This document shows, one piece after another, positions 48,698 through 58,407 of a stretch of 64,000 nt of DNA (position 1 is its first letter; each line of letters starts with the position of its first letter). A program made the position numbers and the translations under genes. Under the pieces are notes generated by a model. The model was not told the origin of the DNA. It ran no database searches and was given only the letters and a program-made list of their open reading frames with translations. The stretch is from Bacteroidota bacterium (GTDB lineage Bacteria; Bacteroidota; Bacteroidia; Chitinophagales; Chitinophagaceae), in NCBI GenBank assembly GCA_026391125.1, contig JAPLEO010000145.1:1-64000 (forward strand), read 5' to 3'.

Positions 48698-49249
48698 TTG
48701 GAACCAGCTAACAACATACTTACGCTATTGGTGCGAAAAGCAGTAAAGGCCGACGCATCGGCACAGGCGCAGCTATACCATCAGTTCAGTAAAGCCATGT
48801 TCCATATCTGCCTTAGAATGACAGGAAATAGTAGCTCGGCCGAAGACGTGTTGCAAGATGCTTTTATCCTTGCATTTAAAAATTTACAGCAATTGAAAGA
48901 GCCTAGTCAGTTTGGAGGCTGGTTAAAAAGAATCGTGGTAAATGAATGCATCAAACAAAGCAAACAAAACTGGCAGTGGCAGGATTGGGAGGATCGGCAC
49001 GATCAAATTCCTGATGATCAGGAAGAAGAATGGTGGAAGTTGGTAAATATTGAAATGGTGTATCAGCAAATCAAAGCATTGCCCGATGGATGTAGGCAGA
49101 TCTTTAATCTCTATGTTTTTGAAGATTATGCGCACAAGGAAATTGCAACACTATTGGCCATCAGCGAATCAACCAGCAAGAGTCAATACCATCGAGCCAA
49201 ACAACTATTAAAAGAAAAGATCACTAAACAAATTGCACTGAATGGATGA
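48698..49249 (+). CDS. RNA polymerase ECF-type sigma factor
   Basis: MFHICLRMTGNSSSAEDVLQDAFILAFKNLQQ...LPDGCRQIFNLYVFEDYAHKEIATLLAISESTSKSQYHRAKQLLKE. Confidence 0.93.
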   Translation: MEPANNILTLLVRKAVKADASAQAQLYHQFSKAMFHICLRMTGNSSSAEDVLQDAFILAFKNLQQLKEPSQFGGWLKRIVVNECIKQSKQNWQWQDWEDRHDQIPDDQEEEWWKLVNIEMVYQQIKALPDGCRQIFNLYVFEDYAHKEIATLLAISESTSKSQYHRAKQLLKEKITKQIALNG

Positions 49250-49970
49250 GTTAAAAAAATATTTACTAGCACAAAAAGAAGCGATAGAATCAGATGCGCC
49301 TAGTGAGCATGTCTGGACGGGCATTCGTGAATCTATCGACACTCCTATTAAATCAATGCCTATTCGCAATTGGGCTATTGCTGCATCAGTGATTGTGCTG
49401 GTTGGACTGGGAATATTAATTGTAAACAAATCTGATAACTCTGAAAAAACAGTTGTCAAAACAAATAATTCATCACTCACCCCCCCCGTTATTGAAGAAA
49501 AAGATTCCATTATAAAAAAAGTGGAAACTACCCTTGCGGTATCTGACAAAAAGAGCTTGAATCAGCACCAAAATTTTCCAGCTGCAGCTCCTATTACAAC
49601 CATTCATTCAGTAAATGAATTAAATACTGCAGGTCAGTCAAAAATGAAATTGATGGAAGCGAGTTTTACCCAAGTCATCAATTTGCAAAAAGCTAGAATA
49701 AGCACTACGCCTATTTATGCTGAGTCGCCCAATTACTTTAAAGATTTCCATTCGCAACTACAACAAATGGAAAAAGACGAAATCCAAATCAAAAACTACA
49801 TACAAAAAAACGGCATGAGCGATGAATTGCTGGATCAACTGATCAATGTATACCAGCAAAAATTAAACATGTTGAAATTGTTACAAACAGAAATGCAAAA
49901 ACTCAATAGCCGCTATAAACAAAACAGGCCTGCTGTTGATACCATGAAAACTTATTTTTTAAATCTTTAA
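49242..49970 (+). CDS. putative anti-sigma factor (single TM)
   Basis: Overlaps the sigma gene by 8 nt; N-terminal cytosolic segment then NWAIAASVIVLVGLGILIV TM. Confidence 0.65.
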   Translation: MDELKKYLLAQKEAIESDAPSEHVWTGIRESIDTPIKSMPIRNWAIAASVIVLVGLGILIVNKSDNSEKTVVKTNNSSLTPPVIEEKDSIIKKVETTLAVSDKKSLNQHQNFPAAAPITTIHSVNELNTAGQSKMKLMEASFTQVINLQKARISTTPIYAESPNYFKDFHSQLQQMEKDEIQIKNYIQKNGMSDELLDQLINVYQQKLNMLKLLQTEMQKLNSRYKQNRPAVDTMKTYFLNL

Positions 49971-49980
49971 AATTAAATCG

Positions 49981-51348
49981 ATGAATAAAACGCTATTGGG
50001 CAAATTAACCCTCGCAACAATTGGCTTAAGCCTATCATTATACAGCTTTGCGCAAGAAGCTCCAAAGGCTGCGGATATTAAAGTGGAAGGTTATCAATTA
50101 CAAGCAGAGGGCAATAAATTGCAAGCCCAAGCCAACAAATTGCAAGCTGGAGGTTATAGACTACAAGCCGAGGATGCCAAACTACAAAGTTTGACTGTTG
50201 CTGGATATAAGAAAGTTGACCCAAAGGATTTAAAATCAAAAGAAATTAGCATGGAGTTACCCGCTGCTAAAACTGCTGAGATCTTTATAGAGAATAGTAG
50301 TAGAAATCTAGACATCAAAGTTTGGGATCAACCCAAAGTAAAGGTCGTAACAACTATTTTGTATGAGGGCGATGCCAGCAAGGTTACAGATGCTGAGTGG
50401 TTCGAAAAAATAAACCTGACGTTTAGAAGTTCTGCTAATACGATTCGAATCAAAACGGCAGCGAGTGGAAATAATTTTTATAAAATAAATGGCAATATTG
50501 TTTCATGGGGTGGCGCCAATTTCGAATTAGCAAGTAATGAATCATATGCTGGACAAGGGAAAGCTAAAAAAACTGTTACCATTTATATTCCAAAAGAAAA
50601 TAATCTCGACCTCGAATCAAAATATGCAGAAGTAGTGATTGATGGTAATTTAAATAAACTAACTGCCGATATTACCAATGGTGGCTTAGAATTGGGTGAT
50701 GTAAGCAAACTATTTCTTAGATCAAAATATTCTAATGTAACTGTTGGGAATATAAAAACTGCTGAAGTAGAATTGATCAATGGTCGCTTCATTGCAAAAG
50801 ATGCCGACGATTTAGATCTTGATACCAAGTATGCAACCATCGAAGCAGGATCAGTGAAAAAATTAATGGTGCGCAGTACCAACGACGAATACGAGATCGA
50901 AGAAGTAGGTGTTCTTACTTGTCGTAAAAACTATGGCAACCTTCGCATCACAAAACTGAATACTTCGATTGAATTAGACGGTACCAACGCAGATATTAAA
51001 GTGCGTAACATTGGATCAGGATTAGAGTTGATCAAAATCAACGATAAATATGCTGATATCAGATTGCCGATGCGTAATGTGAAAAATTACAATGTTGCTT
51101 ATCAAGGTGCCTATAGTACTGTTTATGCTGGGTTCGAAAAGAAACCAGTGGTTAATAAAGAAGAAACTAAAACTGCTCCAAAAGGAGAAGCTGCTAGTGC
51201 CAGTGTTGCTGGAACAAGTCGCAATGTGTATATCAGAGAACATATTGTGGAAAATGATTCAGATAGTCATTTTACCGCCACAGTAGGTGATGGCAAGGGA
51301 GCAAAGCTGGATTTGAAGTGTCAAAACTGTACGGTCGACTTTAAATAA
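49981..51348 (+). CDS. secreted adhesin-like (DUF4097-type) protein with N-terminal heptad repeat
   Basis: Signal peptide; YQLQAEGNKLQAQANKLQAGGYRLQAEDAKLQS; beta-helix-like repeats. Confidence 0.65.
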   Translation: MNKTLLGKLTLATIGLSLSLYSFAQEAPKAADIKVEGYQLQAEGNKLQAQANKLQAGGYRLQAEDAKLQSLTVAGYKKVDPKDLKSKEISMELPAAKTAEIFIENSSRNLDIKVWDQPKVKVVTTILYEGDASKVTDAEWFEKINLTFRSSANTIRIKTAASGNNFYKINGNIVSWGGANFELASNESYAGQGKAKKTVTIYIPKENNLDLESKYAEVVIDGNLNKLTADITNGGLELGDVSKLFLRSKYSNVTVGNIKTAEVELINGRFIAKDADDLDLDTKYATIEAGSVKKLMVRSTNDEYEIEEVGVLTCRKNYGNLRITKLNTSIELDGTNADIKVRNIGSGLELIKINDKYADIRLPMRNVKNYNVAYQGAYSTVYAGFEKKPVVNKEETKTAPKGEAASASVAGTSRNVYIREHIVENDSDSHFTATVGDGKGAKLDLKCQNCTVDFK

Positions 51349-51407
51349 AACTTAAATATTATATATATCACCAAATTTTTGTCAATTCTCATGTTGCCTG
51401 CCAACAT

Positions 51408-51440
51408 AGCTACCCTCGATTCTTCGGGGGTAGCTTTTTT
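51408..51440 (+). terminator. rho-independent terminator
   Basis: AGCTACCC-N12-GGGTAGCTTTTTT. Confidence 0.85.
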
Positions 51441-51493
51441 TAGGGGCATTACCCTAGCTTTGCAGTACAAATTATTTATCCTATTTTTCCGCT

Positions 51494-52753
51494 ATGTCTG
51501 AACTGTATATCCTCCTTTCTATCATTGGCACGTTGGTGATGATTGGTTTTTTTGCAGGCTATGAGATCGCTTTTGTAAGTGCGAATCGCTTGAGTATTGA
51601 ACTCAAAAAAAAACAGGGCAAAAAAAGTGGATTGATCCTCGCCAACTTCATGGAACATCCGGCAAAATTTATTGGATCTTGCCTGATTGGTTTGAACATT
51701 TTTCTAGTTATTTATGGTTTGCTATTTGATGAGCTAATTCAATCCATAGCATGGCGCCCCATCAATTTTAAAAATAATATCGTTCAACTTGTCGTTGATA
51801 CCCTAATTTCTACGATTGTTGTTTTAATATTGGGCGAGTTCATACCCAAAGCCGTTTTCAAAGCAAAGGGAGAAAGATTGCTCAGTCTTTTTGCACCCAT
51901 CGCTCAGTTTTTTTATACCTTATTTGAGCCAGTTGCTAATTTGTTTGTAAACATGTCTCAATGGATCTTGAAATATGTTTTCAATCTTCATTTAAATAAT
52001 CGTAACGATGCATTTAATAAGGTTGATCTGGAACATTTTTTTCAGCAAACGAAAGATCAGGACGAAGACAATGCCGAATTAAATACAGAATTATTTGAGA
52101 ATGCATTGAGTTTGCCAATGGTGAAGATCCGCCAGTGTTTGGTTCCAAGAACTGAAATTGAAGGGGTTGATATCAATTGCACTATCGAAGATTTAAGAAC
52201 TCATTTCATCAGTACCCAATTGAGTAAATTGGTGGTGTATGATGAAAATATTGATAATATTTTGGGATATGTACATCAATTAGACCTATTTCAAAAACCT
52301 AGTTCTGTTCGTTCCATCATGCACCCGATGATGGCTGTTCCTGAAAGTATGAGTGCTACCGACCTGATTAACAAATTCACTAAAGAACGTAGAAGCATTG
52401 CTTGGGTTGTAGATGAATTTGGTGGTACCTCTGGAATTGTTACGATGGAAGATGTTTTAGAAGAGATCTTCGGAGAGATCCATGATGAGTATGACGTGGC
52501 TGAGTTTGAAGAAAAGCAGCTCACGGAAGACGAATTCATGTTTAGTGGACGCCTTGAGCTAGACTATCTCAACGAAAAATACAAAATGGATTTCGCAGTA
52601 ACCGATTCTGAGACATTAAGTGGCTTCATCATCAATGAACACGAAACCATTCCTAAATTGAAAGAAACCATCATTATTGGTCATTATAAATTCGATATTG
52701 TTGCAGTAAGCGATACACGCATTGAAATGGTGAAAATGAAGATTTTGAAATAA
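51494..52753 (+). CDS. CNNM/CBS-domain hemolysin (HlyC/CorC) family protein
   Basis: DUF21-type TM region, LGEFIPKAVFKAKGERLL, CBS pair with VPRTEIEGVD and WVVDEFGGTSGIVTMEDVLEEIFGEIHDEYD. Confidence 0.92.
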   Translation: MSELYILLSIIGTLVMIGFFAGYEIAFVSANRLSIELKKKQGKKSGLILANFMEHPAKFIGSCLIGLNIFLVIYGLLFDELIQSIAWRPINFKNNIVQLVVDTLISTIVVLILGEFIPKAVFKAKGERLLSLFAPIAQFFYTLFEPVANLFVNMSQWILKYVFNLHLNNRNDAFNKVDLEHFFQQTKDQDEDNAELNTELFENALSLPMVKIRQCLVPRTEIEGVDINCTIEDLRTHFISTQLSKLVVYDENIDNILGYVHQLDLFQKPSSVRSIMHPMMAVPESMSATDLINKFTKERRSIAWVVDEFGGTSGIVTMEDVLEEIFGEIHDEYDVAEFEEKQLTEDEFMFSGRLELDYLNEKYKMDFAVTDSETLSGFIINEHETIPKLKETIIIGHYKFDIVAVSDTRIEMVKMKILK

Positions 52754-52822
52754 TAACCATTCAACCTTTTTTTAAAAAGCAATCGTTACAAACTTTTAAC
52801 TTCATAACTTAAAATCAGATCG

Positions 52823-53278
52823 ATGTCATTTGTATTCGACAGCACTAAACCTATTGCTATTGGTAGCGACCATGCAGGAGTTGACTATAAGGCAGAGCTC
52901 GTAAAATGGTTAACAGCACAAGGATTAACCGTAAAAGATTTGGGAACCTATACTGCCGACTCAGTGGATTATCCCGATTATGCTCATGCTGTTTCTACAG
53001 CAGTTGAAAATGGGGAAGCTTCTTTTGGTATTTTACTTTGTGGATCAGCCAATGGAGTTGCAATTACTGCTAATAAACACGCTGCTATTCGCGCGGGACT
53101 TTGCTGGCAAAACGATGTTGCCCTCTTAGTTCGCCAACACAATAATGCCAATATCATTTGTATCCCCGCTCGCTTTGTTTCATACTTCGTTGCACAACAA
53201 ATGGTTGAAACCTTTATGAGCACTGCTTTTGAAGGTGGTCGGCATGCAACAAGGGTTAATAAAATGACTTGCTCTTAA
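52823..53278 (+). CDS. rpiB: ribose 5-phosphate isomerase B
   Basis: IAIGSDHAGVDYKAELVKWL, VDYPDYAHAV, GILLCGSANGVAITANKHAAIRAGLC. Confidence 0.95.
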   Translation: MSFVFDSTKPIAIGSDHAGVDYKAELVKWLTAQGLTVKDLGTYTADSVDYPDYAHAVSTAVENGEASFGILLCGSANGVAITANKHAAIRAGLCWQNDVALLVRQHNNANIICIPARFVSYFVAQQMVETFMSTAFEGGRHATRVNKMTCS

Positions 53279-53296
53279 AAAAACTAAAACAGCTTT

Positions 53297-54844
53297 ATGA
53301 AAAAATTGTTACTGATCTGCCTGCCATTACTTGGCACGATGGCATTTGCACAAACACCTTCAGATGTTGCAAAATTTGGAAGCATCATCAATCAACAAAA
53401 CTTAAAACAAAAACTATCGATCATTGCATCGGCTGAAATGGAAGGAAGAGAAACTGCTTCTCCCGGACAAAAAAGAGCTGCGGCCTATATCGAATCTGAA
53501 TTTAAAAGAATGGGCCTAAAGCCAGGTAATGGCGATAGCTACCAACAAGTATATCCAGTATTTCAAGACGCATTAGTGGGTTCAAAACTTTCTGTGAACG
53601 GTCGCAATTTTACTTGGGATCAAGATTTTAGTTTTAACCTACAAAGCATTTCAACAGGTTCTTGGAATTTTGAGAAAGCTGTTTTTGCAGGATATGGTAT
53701 TGTTGACTCTGCAAAGCAGATCAACGACTATGCCAATCTTGATGTGAAAGGTAAATTGGTTTTTGTTTTGGAAGGTAGTGCTACAGGAACATCAGCACCA
53801 ACTCAAGGAGGCATGCGCGCCATGATGGCGAACCCTGCTTCTTCCAATATGAAAATGAGAGCTGCAATTGCAAAAGGCGCTGCAGGACTATTCATTATCT
53901 CTGCAGATTTTCCGAAAAAAGTTGCTTCCATGACCAAGGGCAATATGTATCTGAAAGCAAATACAAGCAATGGTTTTTTAATGGCAACTGTTTCAGCTGA
54001 TGTGGCTACTGCACTAACTGGTCGCTCTGAAAAATTGAGTACCGAACAAATCAAATCATTAAAGCAGAAAGATTATATCTCTGAAATTAAAGTTGCTGCA
54101 GATAAAACAACAGTGAACTTAGAAAGCAGTAATGTGGTTGCAATTCTACCAGGTACTGATAAAAAAGATGAGTACTTAATGTTAACTGGTCACTACGACC
54201 ATTTAGGCAAAAGAGGTGATGTTATTTACTATGGTGCAGACGATGATGGTTCTGGCACAGTGGGTGTGATGCAAATGGCAGAAGCCTTTACTGCAGCGGC
54301 TAAGAAAGGAAAAGGACCACGCAGAAACATCGTATTCATGACGGTGAGTGGTGAAGAAAAAGGATTATGGGGATCTGACTATTATTCAGAACATCCGATC
54401 TATCCAATGGAAAAAACAACAGCAGATCTGAATACAGATATGGTGGGTAGAATTGATACAGAACGTAAAACTGCAGATTCTGCAAATACAGTTTATGTAA
54501 TCGGACATGATAAATTAAGTTCTGAATTACAGTCGATCAATGAAGCTGCAAACAAATTATCAAGCAACTTGGTTTTGGATTATAAATACGATGACCCAGC
54601 AGATAAGAACAATATCTATTACAGAAGCGATCACTACAACTTCGCTAAAAAAGGTGTTCCAATTTTATTCTTCTATGATGGTATGTTACAAGCAGACTAC
54701 CACAAACCAACAGACACCATCGAAAAAATTAATTTCGACCTCATGCAAAAGCGTGTGTTGATGATCTTCTACACAGCATGGGACATAGCTAACCGTGATA
54801 ACATGTTGAAGCGTGATATGAAGTTGAATATGCCATCAAGGTAG
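53297..54844 (+). CDS. M28 family metallopeptidase, secreted
   Basis: EMEGRETASPGQKRAAAYIESEF; LTGHYDHLG...GADDDGSGTVGVMQMAEAF...VSGEEKGLWGSDYY. Confidence 0.92.
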   Translation: MKKLLLICLPLLGTMAFAQTPSDVAKFGSIINQQNLKQKLSIIASAEMEGRETASPGQKRAAAYIESEFKRMGLKPGNGDSYQQVYPVFQDALVGSKLSVNGRNFTWDQDFSFNLQSISTGSWNFEKAVFAGYGIVDSAKQINDYANLDVKGKLVFVLEGSATGTSAPTQGGMRAMMANPASSNMKMRAAIAKGAAGLFIISADFPKKVASMTKGNMYLKANTSNGFLMATVSADVATALTGRSEKLSTEQIKSLKQKDYISEIKVAADKTTVNLESSNVVAILPGTDKKDEYLMLTGHYDHLGKRGDVIYYGADDDGSGTVGVMQMAEAFTAAAKKGKGPRRNIVFMTVSGEEKGLWGSDYYSEHPIYPMEKTTADLNTDMVGRIDTERKTADSANTVYVIGHDKLSSELQSINEAANKLSSNLVLDYKYDDPADKNNIYYRSDHYNFAKKGVPILFFYDGMLQADYHKPTDTIEKINFDLMQKRVLMIFYTAWDIANRDNMLKRDMKLNMPSR

Positions 54845-54853
54845 TGAAGAGAT

Positions 54854-55020
54854 AAAAGATAAAAGTGAAGAGAGGTTAGTAAGATTTTAAGTGAAAAGTT
54901 TCTATGAAAAAAGCCCGGTAGTTATACTGGGCTTTTTGTTTTCTTTCAACTCTTCACTCTTCACTTTTATCTCTTCACTTCCTTCCTCCTCTCTTCACTT
55001 TTATCTCTTATCTTTTATCT
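54854..55020. repeat. intergenic inverted-repeat element, copy B (between convergent genes)
   Basis: AGATAAAAGTGAAGAGAGGTTAGTAAGATT (54857..54886) is 29/30 identical to 25451..25480; CTCTTCACTTTTATCTCTT occurs at 54957..54975 and 54991..55009. Confidence 0.8.
54907..54936. terminator. terminator hairpin inside repeat copy B
   Basis: AAAAGCCCGGTA-gtta-TACTGGGCTTTT. Confidence 0.85.
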
Positions 55021-55026
55021 AATATC

Positions 55027-56001
55027 TTACCAGCCAAGCAAGTAAGCGAAGATTAAAGGCACTACAATAGTGGCATCGCTTTCTACAATGTATTTTGGTG
55101 TATGTATATCTAGTTTACCCCATGTGATCTTTTCGTTGGGAACCGCACCAGAGTATGATCCGTACGATGTTGTAGAATCACTCACCTGACAGAAATAGCT
55201 CCAGAAAGGAACATCATGCCATTCAAGATCTTGGTACATCATTGGAACCACACAAATTGGAAAATCGCCTGCGATACCGCCACCTACTTGGAAGAAACCA
55301 ACTCCTTTACCACCACTATTAGCACGGTACCATTCGGTTAACCATACCATGTATTCAATACCACTTTTCACAGTGCTTGCTTTCAATTCATTTTTGATCA
55401 CATAGCTCGCGAAAATATTTCCGGTAGTACTATCTTCCCAACCTGGAACTACGATCGGCAAGTTTTTCTCAGCTGCTGCGATGATCCAACTATTTTTTGG
55501 ATCGATCTCATAGTATTGCTCTAGTTCACCAGACAAAACTGTTTTATAAAGAAACTCATGTGGGAAATAACGTTCGCCAGCAGCTTCTGCATCTTTCCAC
55601 TGTTTTACTAAGTGCTTCTGCAACCTGCGGAAAGCTTCTTCTTCTGGGATACAGGTGTCTGTTACACGATTATAATGGTTCTCTAAAAGATCCCACTCGT
55701 CTTGTGGTGTTAAGTCGCGATAGTTCGGCACACGCTTATAATGACTATGAGCCACTAAGTTCATGACATCTTCTTCCAAGTTGGCACCAGTACAACTAAT
55801 GATCGCAATTTTATCTTGGCGGATCATTTCAGCTAAACTAATACCTAACTCAGCAGTACTCATGGCACCTGCTAAACTCACTAACATTTTTCCTCCATCC
55901 AATAAATGGGTTTCATATCCTTTAGCAGCATCTACCAATGCCGCAGCATTAAAATGGCGATAATGGTGCTGAATAAACTGCGAAACGGGTCCTTTACTCA
56001 T
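55027..56001 (-). CDS. deoxyhypusine synthase family protein
   Basis: LVSLAGAMSTAELGISLAEMIRQDKIAIISCTGANLEED; C-terminal EKITWGKL matches the catalytic-Lys WGK motif of DHS. Confidence 0.88.
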   Translation of the reverse strand: MSKGPVSQFIQHHYRHFNAAALVDAAKGYETHLLDGGKMLVSLAGAMSTAELGISLAEMIRQDKIAIISCTGANLEEDVMNLVAHSHYKRVPNYRDLTPQDEWDLLENHYNRVTDTCIPEEEAFRRLQKHLVKQWKDAEAAGERYFPHEFLYKTVLSGELEQYYEIDPKNSWIIAAAEKNLPIVVPGWEDSTTGNIFASYVIKNELKASTVKSGIEYMVWLTEWYRANSGGKGVGFFQVGGGIAGDFPICVVPMMYQDLEWHDVPFWSYFCQVSDSTTSYGSYSGAVPNEKITWGKLDIHTPKYIVESDATIVVPLIFAYLLGW

Positions 56002-56141
56002 ATCCTCTTTTTTAAATGATGAAATCAATCGAGCGCAAAAGTAATTTTTTTGTCCGGTTTTCCGGAATCTTCCATTTTAATGAATATTAATTTTCTAATT
56101 CAATTCCTCGCCTATTTTTGTAGTTGGCAAAAGCCAAAACA

Positions 56142-57314
56142 ATGCAATTTTTATTAAAAGATATTAAACTAGGGAAATATACCATCCCACTGCCCGCCTT
56201 CCTGTGGTTTGCATTGGCGGTGATTGCTGCATCCCTTGAAATGAGCCGTGGACTAGACGATATCAATAATTTTTTAATATATAAGAACGTCTTTTGGCAT
56301 AGCATCAATCAGCAAAATCTGTACTTACCTTATCCTGAGGACCATGCAGATATGAACCATTATGGTCCTTTTTTTGGTTTGATCATCGCTCCATTTGCCT
56401 TATTGCCCACACTTATTGGCTGTTTTCTATGGTGCTTGGTAAATGCTTGGGTACTATTTTATGCCATCGGACACTTGCCTGTGAGTGAACGTAATAAGAA
56501 TGTGATCTTATTAATTGGCATGATCGAAATGATGACTGCCACACATAGTGTACAGTTCAATACTATGTTAACTGGTTGGATTTTGCTCAGTTTTGTTTTT
56601 ACCGAAAAGAAGCAAGTCGTACTTGCTACTTTATTTATTGTGGCAGGCCTATACGTAAAGATTTATGGGATTGTGGGTGTTGCTTTCTTCTTTTTCTCAG
56701 ATAATAAGTTACGATTCTTCTTAAGTTTTATAGGATGGTGTATCGTTTTCTTCTGTTTACCCATGATCATTTCTTCACCAGCATTTGTGATCCAATCCTA
56801 TCAAGATTGGGCGCATTCATTAGTAGAAAAAAATGCTACGAATATTGTGATTGAAACAGTAGGGATGCAAGACATTTCTTTAATGGGAATGGTACGACGC
56901 ATTTTTCAAATCGGCAATTTGCGAAACTATTGGTTTACAATACCAGCTGCAATTCTATATGTATTACCATTCCTTCGAACCAAACAATACCAGTGGGTTA
57001 ATTTTAGACTCTCTTACCTAGCATTGGCATTGATTGGTGTGGTTATTTTTAGTTCATCTGCTGAGTCGCCCACTTATGTAATTGCAGTGACAGGCTTAGC
57101 AATTTGGTATGTGATACAGAAACACCCAAGAACATTTTTTCCCATCGCACTCCTGATCCTAACTTTTATACTAACCATCTTATCCCCTACTGATATAGTA
57201 CCGCGATTCATTCGAGTAGAAATCGTTCGATACTCTCTGAAAGCGTTACCTTGCTGTATCGTTTGGCTTGTAATAATTTACCAATTGTTAAAGAAGGATT
57301 TTAGCATCAGTTAA
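56142..57314 (+). CDS. GT87-like (DUF2029) membrane glycosyltransferase
   Basis: Polytopic; LPYPEDHADMNHYGPFFGLIIAPFALLPTLIGCFLWCLVNAWVLFYAI. Confidence 0.7.
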   Translation: MQFLLKDIKLGKYTIPLPAFLWFALAVIAASLEMSRGLDDINNFLIYKNVFWHSINQQNLYLPYPEDHADMNHYGPFFGLIIAPFALLPTLIGCFLWCLVNAWVLFYAIGHLPVSERNKNVILLIGMIEMMTATHSVQFNTMLTGWILLSFVFTEKKQVVLATLFIVAGLYVKIYGIVGVAFFFFSDNKLRFFLSFIGWCIVFFCLPMIISSPAFVIQSYQDWAHSLVEKNATNIVIETVGMQDISLMGMVRRIFQIGNLRNYWFTIPAAILYVLPFLRTKQYQWVNFRLSYLALALIGVVIFSSSAESPTYVIAVTGLAIWYVIQKHPRTFFPIALLILTFILTILSPTDIVPRFIRVEIVRYSLKALPCCIVWLVIIYQLLKKDFSIS

Positions 57315-57399
57315 CATATGAAATGAGCTATCATAAATTTCAAACCCAACTCAATTCATATTTGCGAATTACATGTAACAAAAATCTATTAACAGACAC

Positions 57400-58401
57400 A
57401 TGAAAAGAAAAATATTAGTCACAGGAGCTGACGGCTTTATCGGATCTCATCTTACTGAGATGTTGGTAAAACAGGGTTACGACGTTCGTGCATTTGCATT
57501 GTATAATTCTTTTAATACTTGGGGATGGCTAGATTATTGCGATCCCGCAGTAAAGGGAAAATTTGAAGTTTTCATGGGTGATGTCAGAGATCCTTATGGC
57601 GTAAAAACCGCCATGAAAGATTGTGATACGGTTTTGCATTTAGCGGCACTAATAGCTATCCCTTATTCTTATCACTCTCCAGATACTTATGTAGATACCA
57701 ATATTAAAGGCACATTGAATATTGTGCAAGCGGCTAAAGAATTGGGTGTTCGAAAAGTAGTTCATACTTCCACCAGTGAAGTTTATGGTACCGCTCGCTT
57801 TGTGCCAATTACAGAAGATCATCCATTACAAGGTCAATCACCTTATTCAGCTAGTAAGATCGGTGCTGATCAGATTGCTTTATCTTTCTATACCTCATTT
57901 AATACACCAGTTGCAGTATTAAGACCATTCAATACTTATGGTCCACGTCAATCTGCAAGAGCTGTTATACCAACCATCATTTCACAAATCGCTACCGGAA
58001 AAGAAACCATCAAATTAGGCGCATTAACTCCTACTAGAGATTTTTCTTTTGTAGAAGATACTGCCAATGGTTTCATCAAAGCCATGGAATGTGATACCAT
58101 CAATGGAACTGTAACTAATGTAGGTAGTGGTTTTGAAATATCAGTTTTACACACTGCTGAATTGATCGCTGAATTAATGGGTAAGAAAATAAATTTCGAA
58201 TTGGATAGTGATCGTTTAAGACCAGAGAAAAGTGAAGTGGAAAGATTGTTCGCTAGCTATGATAAAGCAAAAAAATTAATGAACTGGGAGCCTGCATATG
58301 GCGGATTAGAAGGATTCAAAAAAGGTCTACAGAAAACCATTGATTGGTTTACGATACCTGAGAACTTGGCCCGCTATAAAACAGACACTTATAATATTTA
58401 A
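57400..58401 (+). CDS. NAD-dependent 4,6-dehydratase/epimerase (LegB-like SDR)
   Basis: ILVTGADGFIGSHLTEMLVKQGYDVRAFALYNSFNTWGWLD...TSTSEVYGTA...PYSASKIGADQIALSFY. Confidence 0.88.
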   Translation: MKRKILVTGADGFIGSHLTEMLVKQGYDVRAFALYNSFNTWGWLDYCDPAVKGKFEVFMGDVRDPYGVKTAMKDCDTVLHLAALIAIPYSYHSPDTYVDTNIKGTLNIVQAAKELGVRKVVHTSTSEVYGTARFVPITEDHPLQGQSPYSASKIGADQIALSFYTSFNTPVAVLRPFNTYGPRQSARAVIPTIISQIATGKETIKLGALTPTRDFSFVEDTANGFIKAMECDTINGTVTNVGSGFEISVLHTAELIAELMGKKINFELDSDRLRPEKSEVERLFASYDKAKKLMNWEPAYGGLEGFKKGLQKTIDWFTIPENLARYKTDTYNI

Positions 58402-58407
58402 TGCATC

